Assembly: GCA_020746875.1 (NCBI GenBank)
Contig: JAGTJL010000019.1
Coordinates: forward strand, 1,054,001-1,118,000
Origin: Rhexocercosporidium sp. MPI-PUGE-AT-0058
Lineage: Eukaryota > Ascomycota > Leotiomycetes > Helotiales
DNA: 64,000 bases
Reading direction: 5' to 3'
In this document: positions 48,300-59,552 of the stretch, piece after piece
Numbering within the stretch: position 1 is the first letter of the stretch
Layout: each line of letters starts with the position of its first letter
The notes under the pieces: generated by a model
The model's database searches: none
The model's input: only the letters and a program-made list of their open reading frames with translations
Told to the model about the DNA's origin: nothing
Program-made: the position numbers and the translations under genes

Positions 48300-50400
48300 C
48301 ATTAATATTAAGCCTGTAAAAGTTATAAGTTATAGAACAAATAATAATAAGTTATAAGCCTAAACTAACGATATTAAGTCACCACGATTAACGATTTTCT
48401 CGGCATAAAAAGCACCTCTTTAACGCCAATAGTCTGAAGAACGCGAAGAAGCACTTATTATAAGTCCACTACTTAAATAAAAGAGGTGATATATAGCGAA
48501 TGGAAGCTATAAGGCAACTTGCGCAAGCCTTTGAGTTTATGGACGGTGATCTAAACCGTGTAATTCCCTTTCGACAAAAAGAGTTCAAGAATGCCTTCTT
48601 AAAATAAGTTATCCTAAACGACATAAAAGCACAAAAAGCCGCCTTAAAGCACCTTAAAACGCTATTCCGGATAACTAACGATGCTACTGTTAATTCTATG
48701 CCTTTAACTAGCTTAACTGTTAGCATTTAGATTAATTAAATGTTTATATACTTTAAACTATAATTAATTATAAAGGTTTTAAGTGCACAATCTAAGATAT
48801 CGATTACCTTTAATAGGTGGGGTTTTAAAAGAGACAAAATCAATATAATAGCTATAGTCCTTCACTTTATTAATAGTAAAGGACAGCTCGTCACTCGACT
48901 CGCAGGTCTTCTAGAGCTTCTAGGACATGGAAAAACAAGCATTGGTACGTATAAACTAAGTACCGGGCATTAGTTTTGACTTTAAATAAAGCAATGTTTA
49001 ATTATCCTTCCTCTTTTATAACGATTCGGCATTATTATACAGAACCTCGGCTGGTTTGTCTTTAATAACGCAACGAATAACGATATAACTCTTGTGAAAC
49101 TTATAAAAGTATATAAATTCGACCCTAAACAACGCCGATTACGTTATATAAGCTATATCCTTAATTTAATCGCGGAAGCATACTTATTTAGTCAAGATAG
49201 CGCAAGCTTTAAAAGAGATTATAAGACCGCAAGGCCATTAGCGCGACGTTAACTTTAGAAACAACGTGAAAAGCTTAGAAAGTTATACAACTTAATAGTA
49301 TATATAATAGCGTCTGGGAAACGTATTAAACTCTTTATTGAGTTATAGAAGGAATGGAACGAAAGTAAAGCTGTAAGACGTAGTTTAAAGCTCGTTTTAG
49401 ACGGAGGAATACGCTGGAATGCCTTATATGCTATAATTACGCGCGCTTTCCTGCTCCGCGAAGCTCTCGATTGATACGCGTTAAAACTAAGAGTATTAAA
49501 AGACTTAGAAGACGTAGAAATTAATATAAAAGACTACTTAAGAGACGAGGAATAATCAACTTTAGAGCTCATCTCTAAGCACCTTGAACTTCTCTTTTAT
49601 ATTACTAAAGCACTTAAAAGAAATACTAAATTAACTAAAGATATAAGAAAGCCATCGCATAACGCGTTATAAGAGGTTTTACCTGCTTTTAAAGGCCTTT
49701 TATAGCACTTTGAAGGTCTATAACAACAGGCGGAGAACGGCGACTTCGGTAGAAATCTACGCATACAATAGTCGATTACTCTAGCATAGCAAAAAGCATA
49801 AAAATATTACGTTAAGACTGACTTATTTATTACGTAGTAAGCTGCCGTAATACTTTACCCGCGTTAGAAATAAGCATACTTTAAAGAGAGATAGACGGGG
49901 CCAGAGCGATTATACGTGATTAATAGCAAGAAAGCACTCAAGACGTTATAAGAAAAGGAGTATAAGTCTGAGCCTGCCATACGGCAAGAAACTGCCTCTC
50001 CAGAGCCAGAGCAATAAATTAATTATTTAAAGGCTATATTGAATAGCCTAGCACCTACGATAAGAAGGAATGCTGCTACACGTACTTCAAGTCGAAGAGA
50101 TCAACTAGCACAGTACTTAGAAAAACCAACCTGCTCTATACCGCTATTTGAGTACTGGAAGTCTAAATAGGCTTTATAGCCACAGTTATCTGCGATAGCG
50201 TTTAACTTTCTGGCCGTCCCCGCTATAAGCTCTAAGTATAAGCGTGTTTTTTCCTCTTGCTCTAAGTAAACAACGCTAGAGGTCTTAAATCTATCGGCAG
50301 ATATACTTTAGCATAAGGAATACTTAAAGAATTAGCAGCATAAAGGTGCTATTAAGTTATTATCATGCCATAATACTATTTAGTTAAGAATATAATTTTT
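48300..50400 (+). pseudogene. hAT transposase remnant
   Basis: This is the decayed coding region of the element. Several blocks align in order with the catalytic and C-terminal (hATC) parts of Restless/Tam3-like transposases, as listed under the element. Exact ends cannot be set because there are nonsense codons throughout. In KSK-stop-AL-stop-PQLS the two TAGs probably stand for Trp or Gln codons. Confidence 0.7.
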
Positions 50401-50523
50401 TACCGCTTTAATTTTGACCCCTGCAGCTGATTCGCAGCTTAAAAGTTACTTAGTTAAGTCAGCCAGCTATCAATTTGTATATAAGTCAGTCAGTTGAGAA
50501 ATCTGTTCAGCTGATGGCTGACT

Positions 50524-50545
50524 GATTGGCTTATCAAACGCTCTG
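50524..50545 (-). repeat. Right terminal inverted repeat of the hAT element
   Basis: The end reads GGCTTATCAAACGCTCTG on the plus strand, the inverted partner of the left end. Confidence 0.85.
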
Positions 50546-50553
50546 GTCAGCAA
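50546..50553 (+). repeat. Target-site duplication, right copy (8 bp)
   Basis: GTCAGCAA, identical to 47542-47549. Confidence 0.85.
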
Positions 50554-51750
50554 CCTCCTTTACATCGTTTCCAGGTCTTCCATTTCACTTTGCTACGAAG
50601 CTTTTTCTTAAACTCTTGACTCCACTTGTCTTTTTGTTCACCCCATTTGGCGTCCTATTTCGCTGGCTTCTATTTGAGTTGAGGTAAGGCGAAGGAAGAG
50701 CCATCTCGAAACACTTAAGTAAATAATTGCATGTACAGGAATCCAAGCTCCGCCATGATTTCATCGGAAAGGGAATGGAGATCAACTACACCACCTCATG
50801 ACAGCCCAGATCTTGTCTTTGTTACATCAATCGTTGGGAGAGAGCTCTAACATTCGATATTTCGTGCCCAATTGATGTTGTGCGTCAAGGATAACGGGGA
50901 TGAGGAAGAGTAAGGGGGAATCTTTTTCATCAAATCGTGAATCTCGAGCATGCTTCGTACCTTAGTTTCTAATAACATTCTATTGTCAACTATTGAGTGC
51001 TCTCATCTTTCATCGATTCAATGTCTATTGTTTCAGCTTTCCTTTACTACGGGGAAAATAGTGAGAATGTAGTGACAGCATAGAATGGATAGGAATAAGA
51101 AAAGAAGTTCTTGATCATGCATCAACCTTCCTCCTGCCCACAGTCTTTCCTCTTTACCTAATATCTAACAATTAAGTGGACTAGAATGATCGATGGTTGT
51201 ATCTTTGATTCTCACGTTGAAGTAGAATGCCTATCATTGATACCCTCTCCCTTCCAAGGCACTACTAACTGTGCGGTTCGCATTGCTTTCGCTGCTCCGC
51301 CACTCGCTTGAAATCCGAGGGCATGCAAATCGAACAATTGAACCCCTCTCTCAGACTGCGATAAAGCAGCATTTCACAACAATCGCTGTCATGTCGAGAA
51401 CCATTATCCTGAGTCCAACGAAAAGTTTGCGTCTCACGATGCGCTGACACAATTTGTTGTTGATTGTCCGCGTCTCGCCGTCAAGGTTATCACAAGTAAA
51501 AAGATGCTGCTCAAACGAGTTCATCGGGGATAGAAACTTATATTCACTACATAAATCTCAAAATAGGTACATGAGCGGGGTATCTATCAAGTCAATTGAA
51601 GCTTTGCTGACAAGGATTTCAAACGAAGCGAGAAAAAGTAAACAACATGAGCGCCTGGGTCAAAAAAGAAATTTCGTGTACTGTAGACGACAGGTTGCTC
51701 CTGAGCAGTAAGAGCGAATTCCGAAAGAAAGTTCAATTGATAAAATCCAA
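50554..51750. other. Intergenic between the transposon and the cell-death cluster
   Basis: About 1.2 kb with no supported gene. It should include the 3' UTR of the gasdermin-like gene. Confidence 0.4.
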
Positions 51751-52890
51751 TCAAGCACAGATGGTGAAAGCAAGGTCGTCCTCGTGTTCGGTCATGTGAA
51801 CTTCCTTAGATACCGGAAGTACACCAGTCAACCTTCTGGTCGGTGAGCCGAAAAGTGTGGGGAGGTCTCCAACGATAGGTCCTGAAGGGAGAAAAAGTTC
51901 CCCGTCCTTGGGGTCTAGATACGCGGGTGAGACCTTAATTCTGTCGCTCCTTTTGGGGGGCTTCTGTTGGAGAACGTACTGGCGAACCATTTGGGAGATT
52001 TTGTACCATACTCCTTGCACTTCTGGAGGTGCGGGAACTAGTCGGAGTTTGAGGTAAGAGCAAGCCATTATTACCTCGCCTTCATATGTGCCGTGAAACG
52101 CCTCCCACTTCGTCACAGCGACATCTGCATTGACATTGGCCGCTGGGGATGGTTGTCCTTCTTGCAGACCCGGCGGCTTGAGTTGAATGCCACCACGCCA
52201 TTCCTGTAATGTCTTTTGCGATTTCTCGAGGTCAGTGAAAGTGAGCATGCTAACGATGATGGCAACTCTTCCATTTTCTTGCAATCGTAATAGCTCCAAA
52301 ATTGGGTTCGCATATTCATCACGTCTCAGTAGCTCGGTGATTCGATCTTGCGGATTCGGTATGCCAATTCTTCGGAATGAGCTTGCTGATATATCGGTAT
52401 CTCTGGTATGCTCGTAACTGGTGTATAGCCGTAGCATGTTTTCAACTGCCACCTGTGCCTTCACATTGATGGCTTTCCGCTTCAGGATTTCGACATCTCG
52501 ACAGACAATGGCCCTTTTTGGGTAGAGATCCTGGTCCAAATCCAGAAGGTCTACACCTCGGCTTTCTCCTGGCCCTGTGAGCGCATTCGCTCTATCGCCA
52601 TCGCTGTGTTCCCGGCTTGTGGGATGAGGTGTATCGACTTCTGTCTTCGCACTCGCAGAGTCGACTGTGGGTGCATCTCCCTTGCCATCGGAAGAAACCT
52701 GGAGATGATCGTCCGTTTCATCCACCTTAGAGACCGAATGTCCGTTATTGGGAAGTTGAGGTCGCATTCTCCCCCCAAGAGGATTTCGGAGCTGGTTGAG
52801 CGGTATTGCCCGGCCTAGCAACGTAACAATATGGTAATCTGAAAGTGGCTCACTGAGAGCAAAATAAGGGAGATCGTTTGACTTAGTCAT
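51751..52890 (-). CDS. Probable gasdermin-like pore-forming protein (RCD-1/HET-Q1 type)
   Basis: Single exon, 379 aa. No single motif proves the family. The order of features agrees with fungal gasdermins: an N-terminal LLGRAIPLNQL segment, a variable polar insert (about residues 45-110), a region of amphipathic pattern (AINVKAQVAVENML), then IPNPQDRITELLRRDEY, the hydrophobic strand GRVAIIVSMLTFTDLEKS, and EGEVIMACSYLKLRLV, followed by a polar C-terminal tail of about 80 residues. In known systems, removal of a short C-terminal segment by a protease lets the N-terminal part form membrane pores and kill the cell. Its start codon lies 676 bp from that of a CHAT protease gene in divergent orientation, and an NLR follows. 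That context is the one described for fungal gasdermins and raises my confidence. Alternative: an unrelated effector with similar secondary structure. Confidence 0.6.
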   Translation of the reverse strand: MTKSNDLPYFALSEPLSDYHIVTLLGRAIPLNQLRNPLGGRMRPQLPNNGHSVSKVDETDDHLQVSSDGKGDAPTVDSASAKTEVDTPHPTSREHSDGDRANALTGPGESRGVDLLDLDQDLYPKRAIVCRDVEILKRKAINVKAQVAVENMLRLYTSYEHTRDTDISASSFRRIGIPNPQDRITELLRRDEYANPILELLRLQENGRVAIIVSMLTFTDLEKSQKTLQEWRGGIQLKPPGLQEGQPSPAANVNADVAVTKWEAFHGTYEGEVIMACSYLKLRLVPAPPEVQGVWYKISQMVRQYVLQQKPPKRSDRIKVSPAYLDPKDGELFLPSGPIVGDLPTLFGSPTRRLTGVLPVSKEVHMTEHEDDLAFTICA

Positions 52891-53566
52891 GTTGAGGAGT
52901 ATATTTTGGATCGTGTTTATGATTCTTCGTATTCAAAAATTGAAATCTTTGTCCACGACAAACAATGTAAAGCGGATAGGTGAAAAAATGGACCGAAGGT
53001 CGTGTTTTATTGAATTGGGAATGGCAGCCACGAATCAAGCTCAGCCTTACTACCGGATTTTCAGAGGCACTTTTGTGGCTGGTGCACCTGAGGTATGGGT
53101 GGCAAAAGCAGCCGTGAATTTTGCATTTGTCTTCAGCCCCCCCTCGCCACCTCATCATCGTGAAGCCTCGATGACATTCTGCTTCTCAAGTCTCCAGTCA
53201 GGGGCGGGCGGGTGACGGACTGCGAAGCCTGGCTACCTAGAAAAAGCACTGAATAGCTATTCTGGATGCAGGCGAGACCAAGCCACAAACCTCAGCTTCT
53301 CGTACGATTTTGCACAGAGTCACAGCCTATGCAACCATCTCCAAGCATCACAAAGGCCACTCGATCTTTTGAGACCAGTTCGTGTTTTCGTTTTACCGCC
53401 GAACCATGACAGCCTCACTGACAGCCACATGGTCCGCCCGGCTCCCTAGGTCGATTGTGAATAACCTGTTGGGACACTCGTTCAACCCCAAAGACTAGGA
53501 CGGAGGCTCAGTTGCATTGAAGATCCGAATTATTCTGGTCTTTGTACGGTCGACAGTCCCTCAGCC
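52891..53566. promoter_or_regulatory. Shared divergent promoter region (gasdermin-like / CHAT)
   Basis: 676 bp between two divergent start codons. Short ORFs overlap it (for example 52889-53215) but have no motifs. Co-regulation of the two genes from this interval is plausible, not shown. Confidence 0.4.
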
Positions 53567-55993
53567 ATGATGAGCGTGGTTCGTCCAATCAAAAAGCTTG
53601 TGATATATTGCGACTCGGCAGTATCCACGACGCCACGCGCTTGGAGAGTGAAGCTGGGCATTGAAGACCCCGACACCAAGGAGATCAAATACATCAAAGA
53701 CAAGGACAGTGACGAAGATGCTCATTTTGATCTTGTGGACCCGTGGGATAAGCCACGCTACGATCAAGAGATGACACCAGAGTGGACTGGGGCCAAATTC
53801 AGAGTAGGTACTTGTCGATGCTTGTCTTGCGTGAAGAGGTTTTTGACTGTTTTACGCTTAGAAACAAGAGAATAGTGAGGTTCCAAAGAAATTGCAGGAT
53901 TACGGCAAGAGTCTTTACGATCGGCTGGGATTACAGGAAGTGTTAAATGGATGTGGCTGCGACAGGATATCAATACACGAAGACATCCACCCCACTCAAA
54001 GCTCGAATGAACAAACACCGCCCCTCAGACGTGCGAGCATTCATTCTCTGCTATGGGAAGTCTTTGAACATCCCAAGATTTGGAGTGAAAAATGTGCAGC
54101 AAAATCTGAAGATCTTCCACCGCGCATTACAAGAGTGCTCACGAGACAATTAATTGATGATACTCTGGTACGCAATAGAACCTGTCGCATCCTACTCGTA
54201 ATTTCCAGAAGTTTTCAGTACATGGTGATAGACTCCATGGTAAAGCCTGCAGATGCAAAACCCGGTCTCATTCAGAGCACGCTTCTTGAAATTGGAAATT
54301 ACCTAGAGAAAAAGGGCCTTGGATCTCGTTTCACGCTCGACGTTGTTCGACCTGGGACTTTTGTTCAATTTGAAAATTTCTTGAATGGGGAAACAAATGC
54401 TGGACGGAAGTATGACATTGTTCATTTTGATCTTCATGGCTCAATCAGGTGAGAACATTTCCGAGCCCGGCCCCTGCTGTTTCTATCCAAAACTAACAAC
54501 GAATTAGCAAGGAAAGTTCATTACTTCGCTTCGGCACATCAAATCACAACCTACCACACCTTTCAGTCGAAGATGACACGAAATTCGTTGTTCCTGATGC
54601 CGCGGGGTACCAAGACATTAACGTGCACAAGGTTGCGAAGGAGCTTCAAGATCATGGTGTCACTCGCGTTGCACTGAATGCATGCTTGTCATCTTGCGCA
54701 CAAAATCAGACGCTGCCAAGTATGGCTGAGATCTTCATAGAGCATGGAGTTACATCCGTTTCTGCAATGAGCTACATGATCTCGGATGAAACCGCCAAAA
54801 TCTATTACGATGCATTCTATCAAGCCTTGATTCTTGGTGAAAAGGGTTTCCATGAAGCTGCAGCAAAAGGCCGGGAAGCATTGCGTCTAGAATCCCCAGG
54901 GCCCAAGGATTGGTTGAACCCAACCAATTACCGCAATAGGGTAATTACCTTCAACAACAAGCTCTTGCCAGGTCGCCCACACATCATACGATGGATTTGG
55001 CTAGCCGGTCTCCTGGGATATCTTCATGCATGTCCCTGGCCGGACACGTCCTATCGGTTCATGATCCCGTCAAAATTCTTGTCTCCAATCCATTCCTGGC
55101 CTGTGACCTCCCCCAACAATGGATGGTCTCTCCGCTTGAAGACATTAGAATCATGGCTAGTACTTGCTACCCTGTTTAGCTGTCTCATAGTCTATCGCCA
55201 TCAAGTACCCTCACGAGCGCTGGCGCTGCAGCGGTATCTGGTTGACCGAGCAGCCCAGAAATTTTCTCGGGCAGATCATTACGCTGCATATTCTGCTTTT
55301 CACAAGGAACGAATAATCGTGAGGAAACGCGAGCGTCGAGCGTCGAACCTCGAGTTGTCGATTGAACATATGGCAATCGAGGATCACCTTCACTGGAAAA
55401 AGAGACTCTACCTATGGGGGGACGACAATGAATATTTGAATACTACTATAGTGAACTTAGCAAGGCTATGGATACGGACAGGCTTCATTGACGAAGCTTA
55501 TATCAAGGATGCGACCGATTTTCTAGGATTTCTGTCTCTGCCTCACTTGACCAAAAGCATTTTCAATGGTGGAGTCCTTCCTGATCGGCACCGAAAAGTG
55601 CGCGGCCCTCGAGCCCTACTTGTCATCCAAAACATTGACAAGTTTGTGGTGAGTCTGAAGAATCGTCAAGTCGAGCTGGCGAAAAAGTTGCAGCAAGGAA
55701 AAAATGTCGGGTCAACAAAAAAGGCCCAGCTGGTCAAGAATTTTGAGCTGGCAAATGCAGACGAGACGCAAAGGATGAATTCATGGATTAAGAGCCACAG
55801 CGCAGGATCAGACTGCCTCAACACCTATTTAGTGATCACTGGAGATAAGGACAATAATTGGTGGAAGAGTCTAGTCTGGGGACCCGATATAAACCCGAGT
55901 TGGGGGGATGCTTTCCCATATAACCCGAATATCTTCGAATGGGGGAGTAGTGAGGCTGATCTGATTCGTCCACCTCCAGATCCCTATACATAA
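53567..55993 (+). CDS. CHAT-domain (caspase/separase-like) protease with membrane segments
   Basis: Three exons (53567-53803, 53862-54448, 54508-55993) encode about 769 aa. The CHAT domain spans roughly residues 165-400. The catalytic His lies in YDIVHFDLHGSIS (H271 before the Gly) and the catalytic Cys in VALNACLSSC (C334), the HG and AC pattern of clan CD proteases; ARK-like SISKESSLLRFG lies between them. After the domain come two hydrophobic stretches, near 431-451 (IIRWIWLAGLLGYLHA) and 484-502 (WLVLATLFSCLIVY), so the C-terminal 270 residues may be membrane-tethered. The tail is basic and helical (KKLQQGKNVG). CHAT enzymes cleave gasdermins in bacteria and are found next to gasdermin genes in fungi. 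Here the neighbour upstream looks like one, making it the likely substrate. It ends 35 bp from the convergent NLR stop codon. Confidence 0.8.
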
Positions 55994-56028
55994 CTTATTG
56001 GAGAGGTATATAATTCACTTCGCATCCT

Positions 56029-59000
56029 TTATCTTGGTGGAGAAATGTGGTATCTCGTGGCCACACTCTTCGCTTCATCATCCTGTCCCAATTTGAGAAG
56101 CACACAGTGAAGCTGTTTCGCAACGGCTTGCGTTTTCGTCTTCGAAGTGCTCAAAAAACCTGATACGAGTTCCTTCGAACTTGTGTAAGCATTGAGAACA
56201 GCTTTGAGGTCCTCGGCGGCCTTCTGTAGCTCTCCCTGCTGCCTGTAAATTTCTGCCCTGCTCATGCGAATTTTGATCACATCTGGATGCCTGTGTCCAA
56301 ACCATTCTTCCAATCGTGTCAAGGATTCAGAATACAATCTCAAAGACTCGCTAAATCTTTTCTGGCGGTTGTACAGAGTGGCTAGCTTGACGGTGCTGAG
56401 TTGCGTATTGGGATGATCCAATCCTAGCCGCTGCTGGTTTTGAGTTTGCGCCTTGGTGTAAAATCTCTCGGCATCTTGAAGTCTACCCAGCGCTATGGCT
56501 ATAAAACCCATCATCTCGAGCGACTCTGTGACTTGAGGATCATGTGGTCCATATAGTGCTTCGTATGAGAAAAGAACCCTTCGCATGATCGGATCCGCTG
56601 CTTCGAAGTCGCCTTGCTCGATTAGAAATGACATTAGGACTTTCAACGTGCTGAGGGTGAGTGCATCAACCGGCCCCAATTTGTCTTCGAATTGGATTAC
56701 AGAAAGCCTGGCCTGGTCTATCGCTTCATCGATAAGGCCAGACTGATACTTGAGGCGAATCTTCAAAAAGCTTCGGGAAGGGTCTTCCATTGTTTCTTTC
56801 CTCGAATCCTCATGACCTAATGATGGGTCCATGTTCCAAACCTTTTCGGCCTTTGAGGTATCTTTCGTTTCCAACAGAATATGTAGCAGCCTCATCGACG
56901 TCTTTTTTGAGTAATCGCCATTCTCCAGCTTTCGATAGGCACAATCTCCAAATTTGTCTGCAGCGAAGTAATGACCACGACGATGACAGAGCTCTGCAAC
57001 ATCAACCCAATTCTGGGCAGATAGGTAAGATTGCGAAGAACTGTCATTGGTATCAATCTGATAGTTTGCCATCAAATTAACTACGCTCTTCTGGGTTAAA
57101 GAGCCTAGGGCCCCATTGCCGACCCTAGTTAGAGTTCCCCTTGCAAATGAAGCCATGCATCGCCAGGCTCGTTGTACTGCAGCAGCTCGCTCTTGTTGAT
57201 CAAGTTGACCGAGTCGCCAGTGCGCGATCAAATCATTCGCGAAGACATAGCGGTGATTGTAGTCGCGCGAGACTAGCTTCTGTTCTTCGAGTCTTGCCAT
57301 CCCATGCTCCAGTTCTGAATCTGTCTGGAGGTCAGCATCAAGCGAAAAAGGAGGGCAGAGTATGCTAAATACCATTCGTAACACCGAAAGTATCGGGACG
57401 AGCCAAAAATACCTCCCAAGGGATAGCTTCTCCTGGAAACACACAGCAACAATCCAGTAACCTCCGCTCGTGCTTCTTTAATTGCAAGATACGAGACTCC
57501 CAGTTTTGAAGTACAGAAGGTACGGTTGTAAGGGCACGACTTTGAATTCTCTGGTCAGGACCTGTTTCGTTAGCTCCTACAAACGTTCTGGAGTATTGTC
57601 CAAGCGTCATTCCAGTAGAGGAGATTTGTGAGGCGATTCGGACCAGCTGAAGAGGGTTACCGTCGCAAGATTTCACAATTTTGCTGATTTTCGCCGCTTA
57701 TGCAAGTCAGTACAGTTGATACGGCTCATTCTCGCACTGCAACCTACCTTGTACTTTCTCCTCCATCGGCGTCCCAACGAGCTCTAAAAGTAAAGCCTTG
57801 GAGCTTTCGGAGACCAGGCCTGGAAGGTGTATGTTTTGAATAGCACTAAAATCCAGAGCCTGACGTCTTGTAATCACAACATGACCATGATTATGCTTAT
57901 TGACTGGGACCAAATGAAAGATATCCATCACATCTTCCATATCTACAGCATCCAGAATGAGTAGCCATCCATCATTTCCTTTTCGATTGAACCACTCAAT
58001 GACAGCTCTTGTAGCGATCTTAGGTAAGGTGTTGCCGAGCCTAATCTCCTCATCTGTAAAGTGGTTGATTAACTCTTGAAGACCGAGAGTAGTTGCGGCC
58101 TTAAATTGAGCTTCAGCTCTTGTCGAACCTGAGCATTCAATCACGCGAGTGTAGTGTTCCAGCAGCTTCTGGGCGATTGAAAAGAAACCCATTTCAATTG
58201 CTCGCGCGCTTTCGCCAAAGATCCAAAAAATTGAGCTAAACTCAGTTTGATGCGCATGGGCATACTGGAACACAAGTTGAGTTTTTCCAACCCCAGGCGG
58301 ACCACTGACAACAATCAAAGAGCCAAACTTCGTGTTTGTATGGCTAATAAGGAGAGCTTGATGGATCGAATCCAGTTCAGCGTTTCTACCTATAAAGACT
58401 GGATTTGGGGCCGGCAAAGCGGGGTCGATGTTGAAGAAAGCGTCGCCGTCTTCGCCTATCGAGGAGGTGACTGCTATTTCTCAATTTTTAGGAATAACGA
58501 TTAATGTTATAGATTCAAAGTAGACTTACCATGATTCGAGCTGTACTTCGTCCAGGTGTCCTGACAGAGTGTTTCGGAGCCTTGACAAAGATCGGCCAGC
58601 ACAGTCACAAACTTTTTATAGCCCTTATCATCCGAGGAAGTGAATCGGCCCATGGAAGCATGATGTTTCGGAAAGCGTTTGACCTTGTATCCCTCAACGC
58701 TTCGACAGTCACTTACCTGCATGATCCATTAGCCGAAAAGGGTTTATGGTTGTGGTAGTGGAAACTACGTACCATTTGCGCACTAGCTCCCAGTGTTGGA
58801 TCAAATCCGCGCACAGGAATTTCGGATGTCGCTGCAATGAAAGGTTGAAGCATGTTCTTCAGAGATCTCGAGTCATCCTCTAGAGTGGCAGTATCTGATT
58901 CGTTACCAGCACCCGAGTCTTTCACGATGCGGATGAAAGATCTGGTCCATTCGTCGTCCGTCACTCCTCTGAATGGCGTTCCCAGGAATATCACGCCCGT

Positions 59001-59552
59001 AGTTGATAGACATATAGCACGCAATCGTTCGTCTGCCGACGCAGACGATAGAATGAAGGCGCTCTCAATAATAATCCCGCCTAGCTCATGGCCGACAAAG
59101 ATGATAGGTCTTCTGCACTCTGAAACTTTCGTTCTCACATTACACAGTGCCTCTGCAAGTTCGATGGCTTGGTGGTACAACGTTCTCGTTGTGAGGTATC
59201 TGGAGGATGGAAACTTTGTATTGTAGCCGTAGGAAAAGATCCTCACCGGGCATGGCATATTCTTGTCATCGGGGAGCAAATCGCGCGGCCAAAACTTTCC
59301 CTGGCCAGGCTTCTCCTCAGATGTCCATGTCGATTCACGATTTCCACTAAGACCATGCACCAAGCAGAGGTCCACCTCAGCGTTCGTAGGAGCGACGATG
59401 CACTTCAATCCAAATTTGTCAAGTCCATTTGTGCTTAGTCGGCGAGCTCGAGCTCGAAGGGCCCAATCGAAAAGTGCTTGTGTAATATCTCTGCCCAGGC
59501 CCACAGCGGCAGTGACAGAGTTTACGACGTCAATGCTCATCGCGCCAAACAA
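56029..59552 (-). CDS. NLR: SesB-like hydrolase fold - NB-ARC-like NTPase - TPR repeats
   Basis: Five exons (59552-58773, 58716-58530, 58473-57748, 57696 to about 57373, about 57338 to 56029) give about 1,110 aa. N-terminal domain: alpha/beta-hydrolase of SesB type with CLVHGLSGNRESTWT, WPRDLLPDD, RIFSYGYNTKFPSS and IIFVGHELGGIIIES. The nucleophile elbow reads GHELG where GHSLG is usual, so hydrolase activity is doubtful. The NTPase domain has VFIGRNAEL, VVSGPPGVGKTQLVFQYA (Walker A), GWLLILDAVDME (Walker B), HVVITRR and CDGNPLQLVRIASQI. The C-terminal part has kinesin-light-chain-like TPRs, for example LGRLQDAERFYTKAQTQNQQRLGLDHPNTQ and FSESLRLYSESLTRLEEWFGHRHPDV. Fungal NLRs of this build sense non-self or cell-surface changes and switch on an effector. 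Context suggests this one controls the adjacent CHAT/gasdermin pair. Start at ATG 59552; the ATG 12 bp downstream is an alternative. Confidence 0.85.

Larger units (their letters stand above)
47550..50545 (+). mobile_element. hAT-superfamily DNA transposon, full length but heavily mutated
   Basis: This 2,996-bp element is bounded by inverted ends and an 8-bp target duplication (GTCAGCAA). It is strikingly AT-rich and full of TA dinucleotides compared with both flanks. Fragments of a hAT transposase can be read on the plus strand: around 49.6-49.9 kb KALKRNTKL, then EVLPAFKGLL and KYYVKTDLF; around 50.1-50.27 kb the C-terminal dimerisation region with DQLAQYLEKP, PLFEYWKSK, AIAFNFLAVPAISS and KRVFSS. 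Many TAG/TAA codons interrupt it, so no active transposase is possible. The pattern (intact outline, mass transitions towards AT) is what repeat-induced point mutation leaves in ascomycetes; that it was RIP is an inference. Confidence 0.88.
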
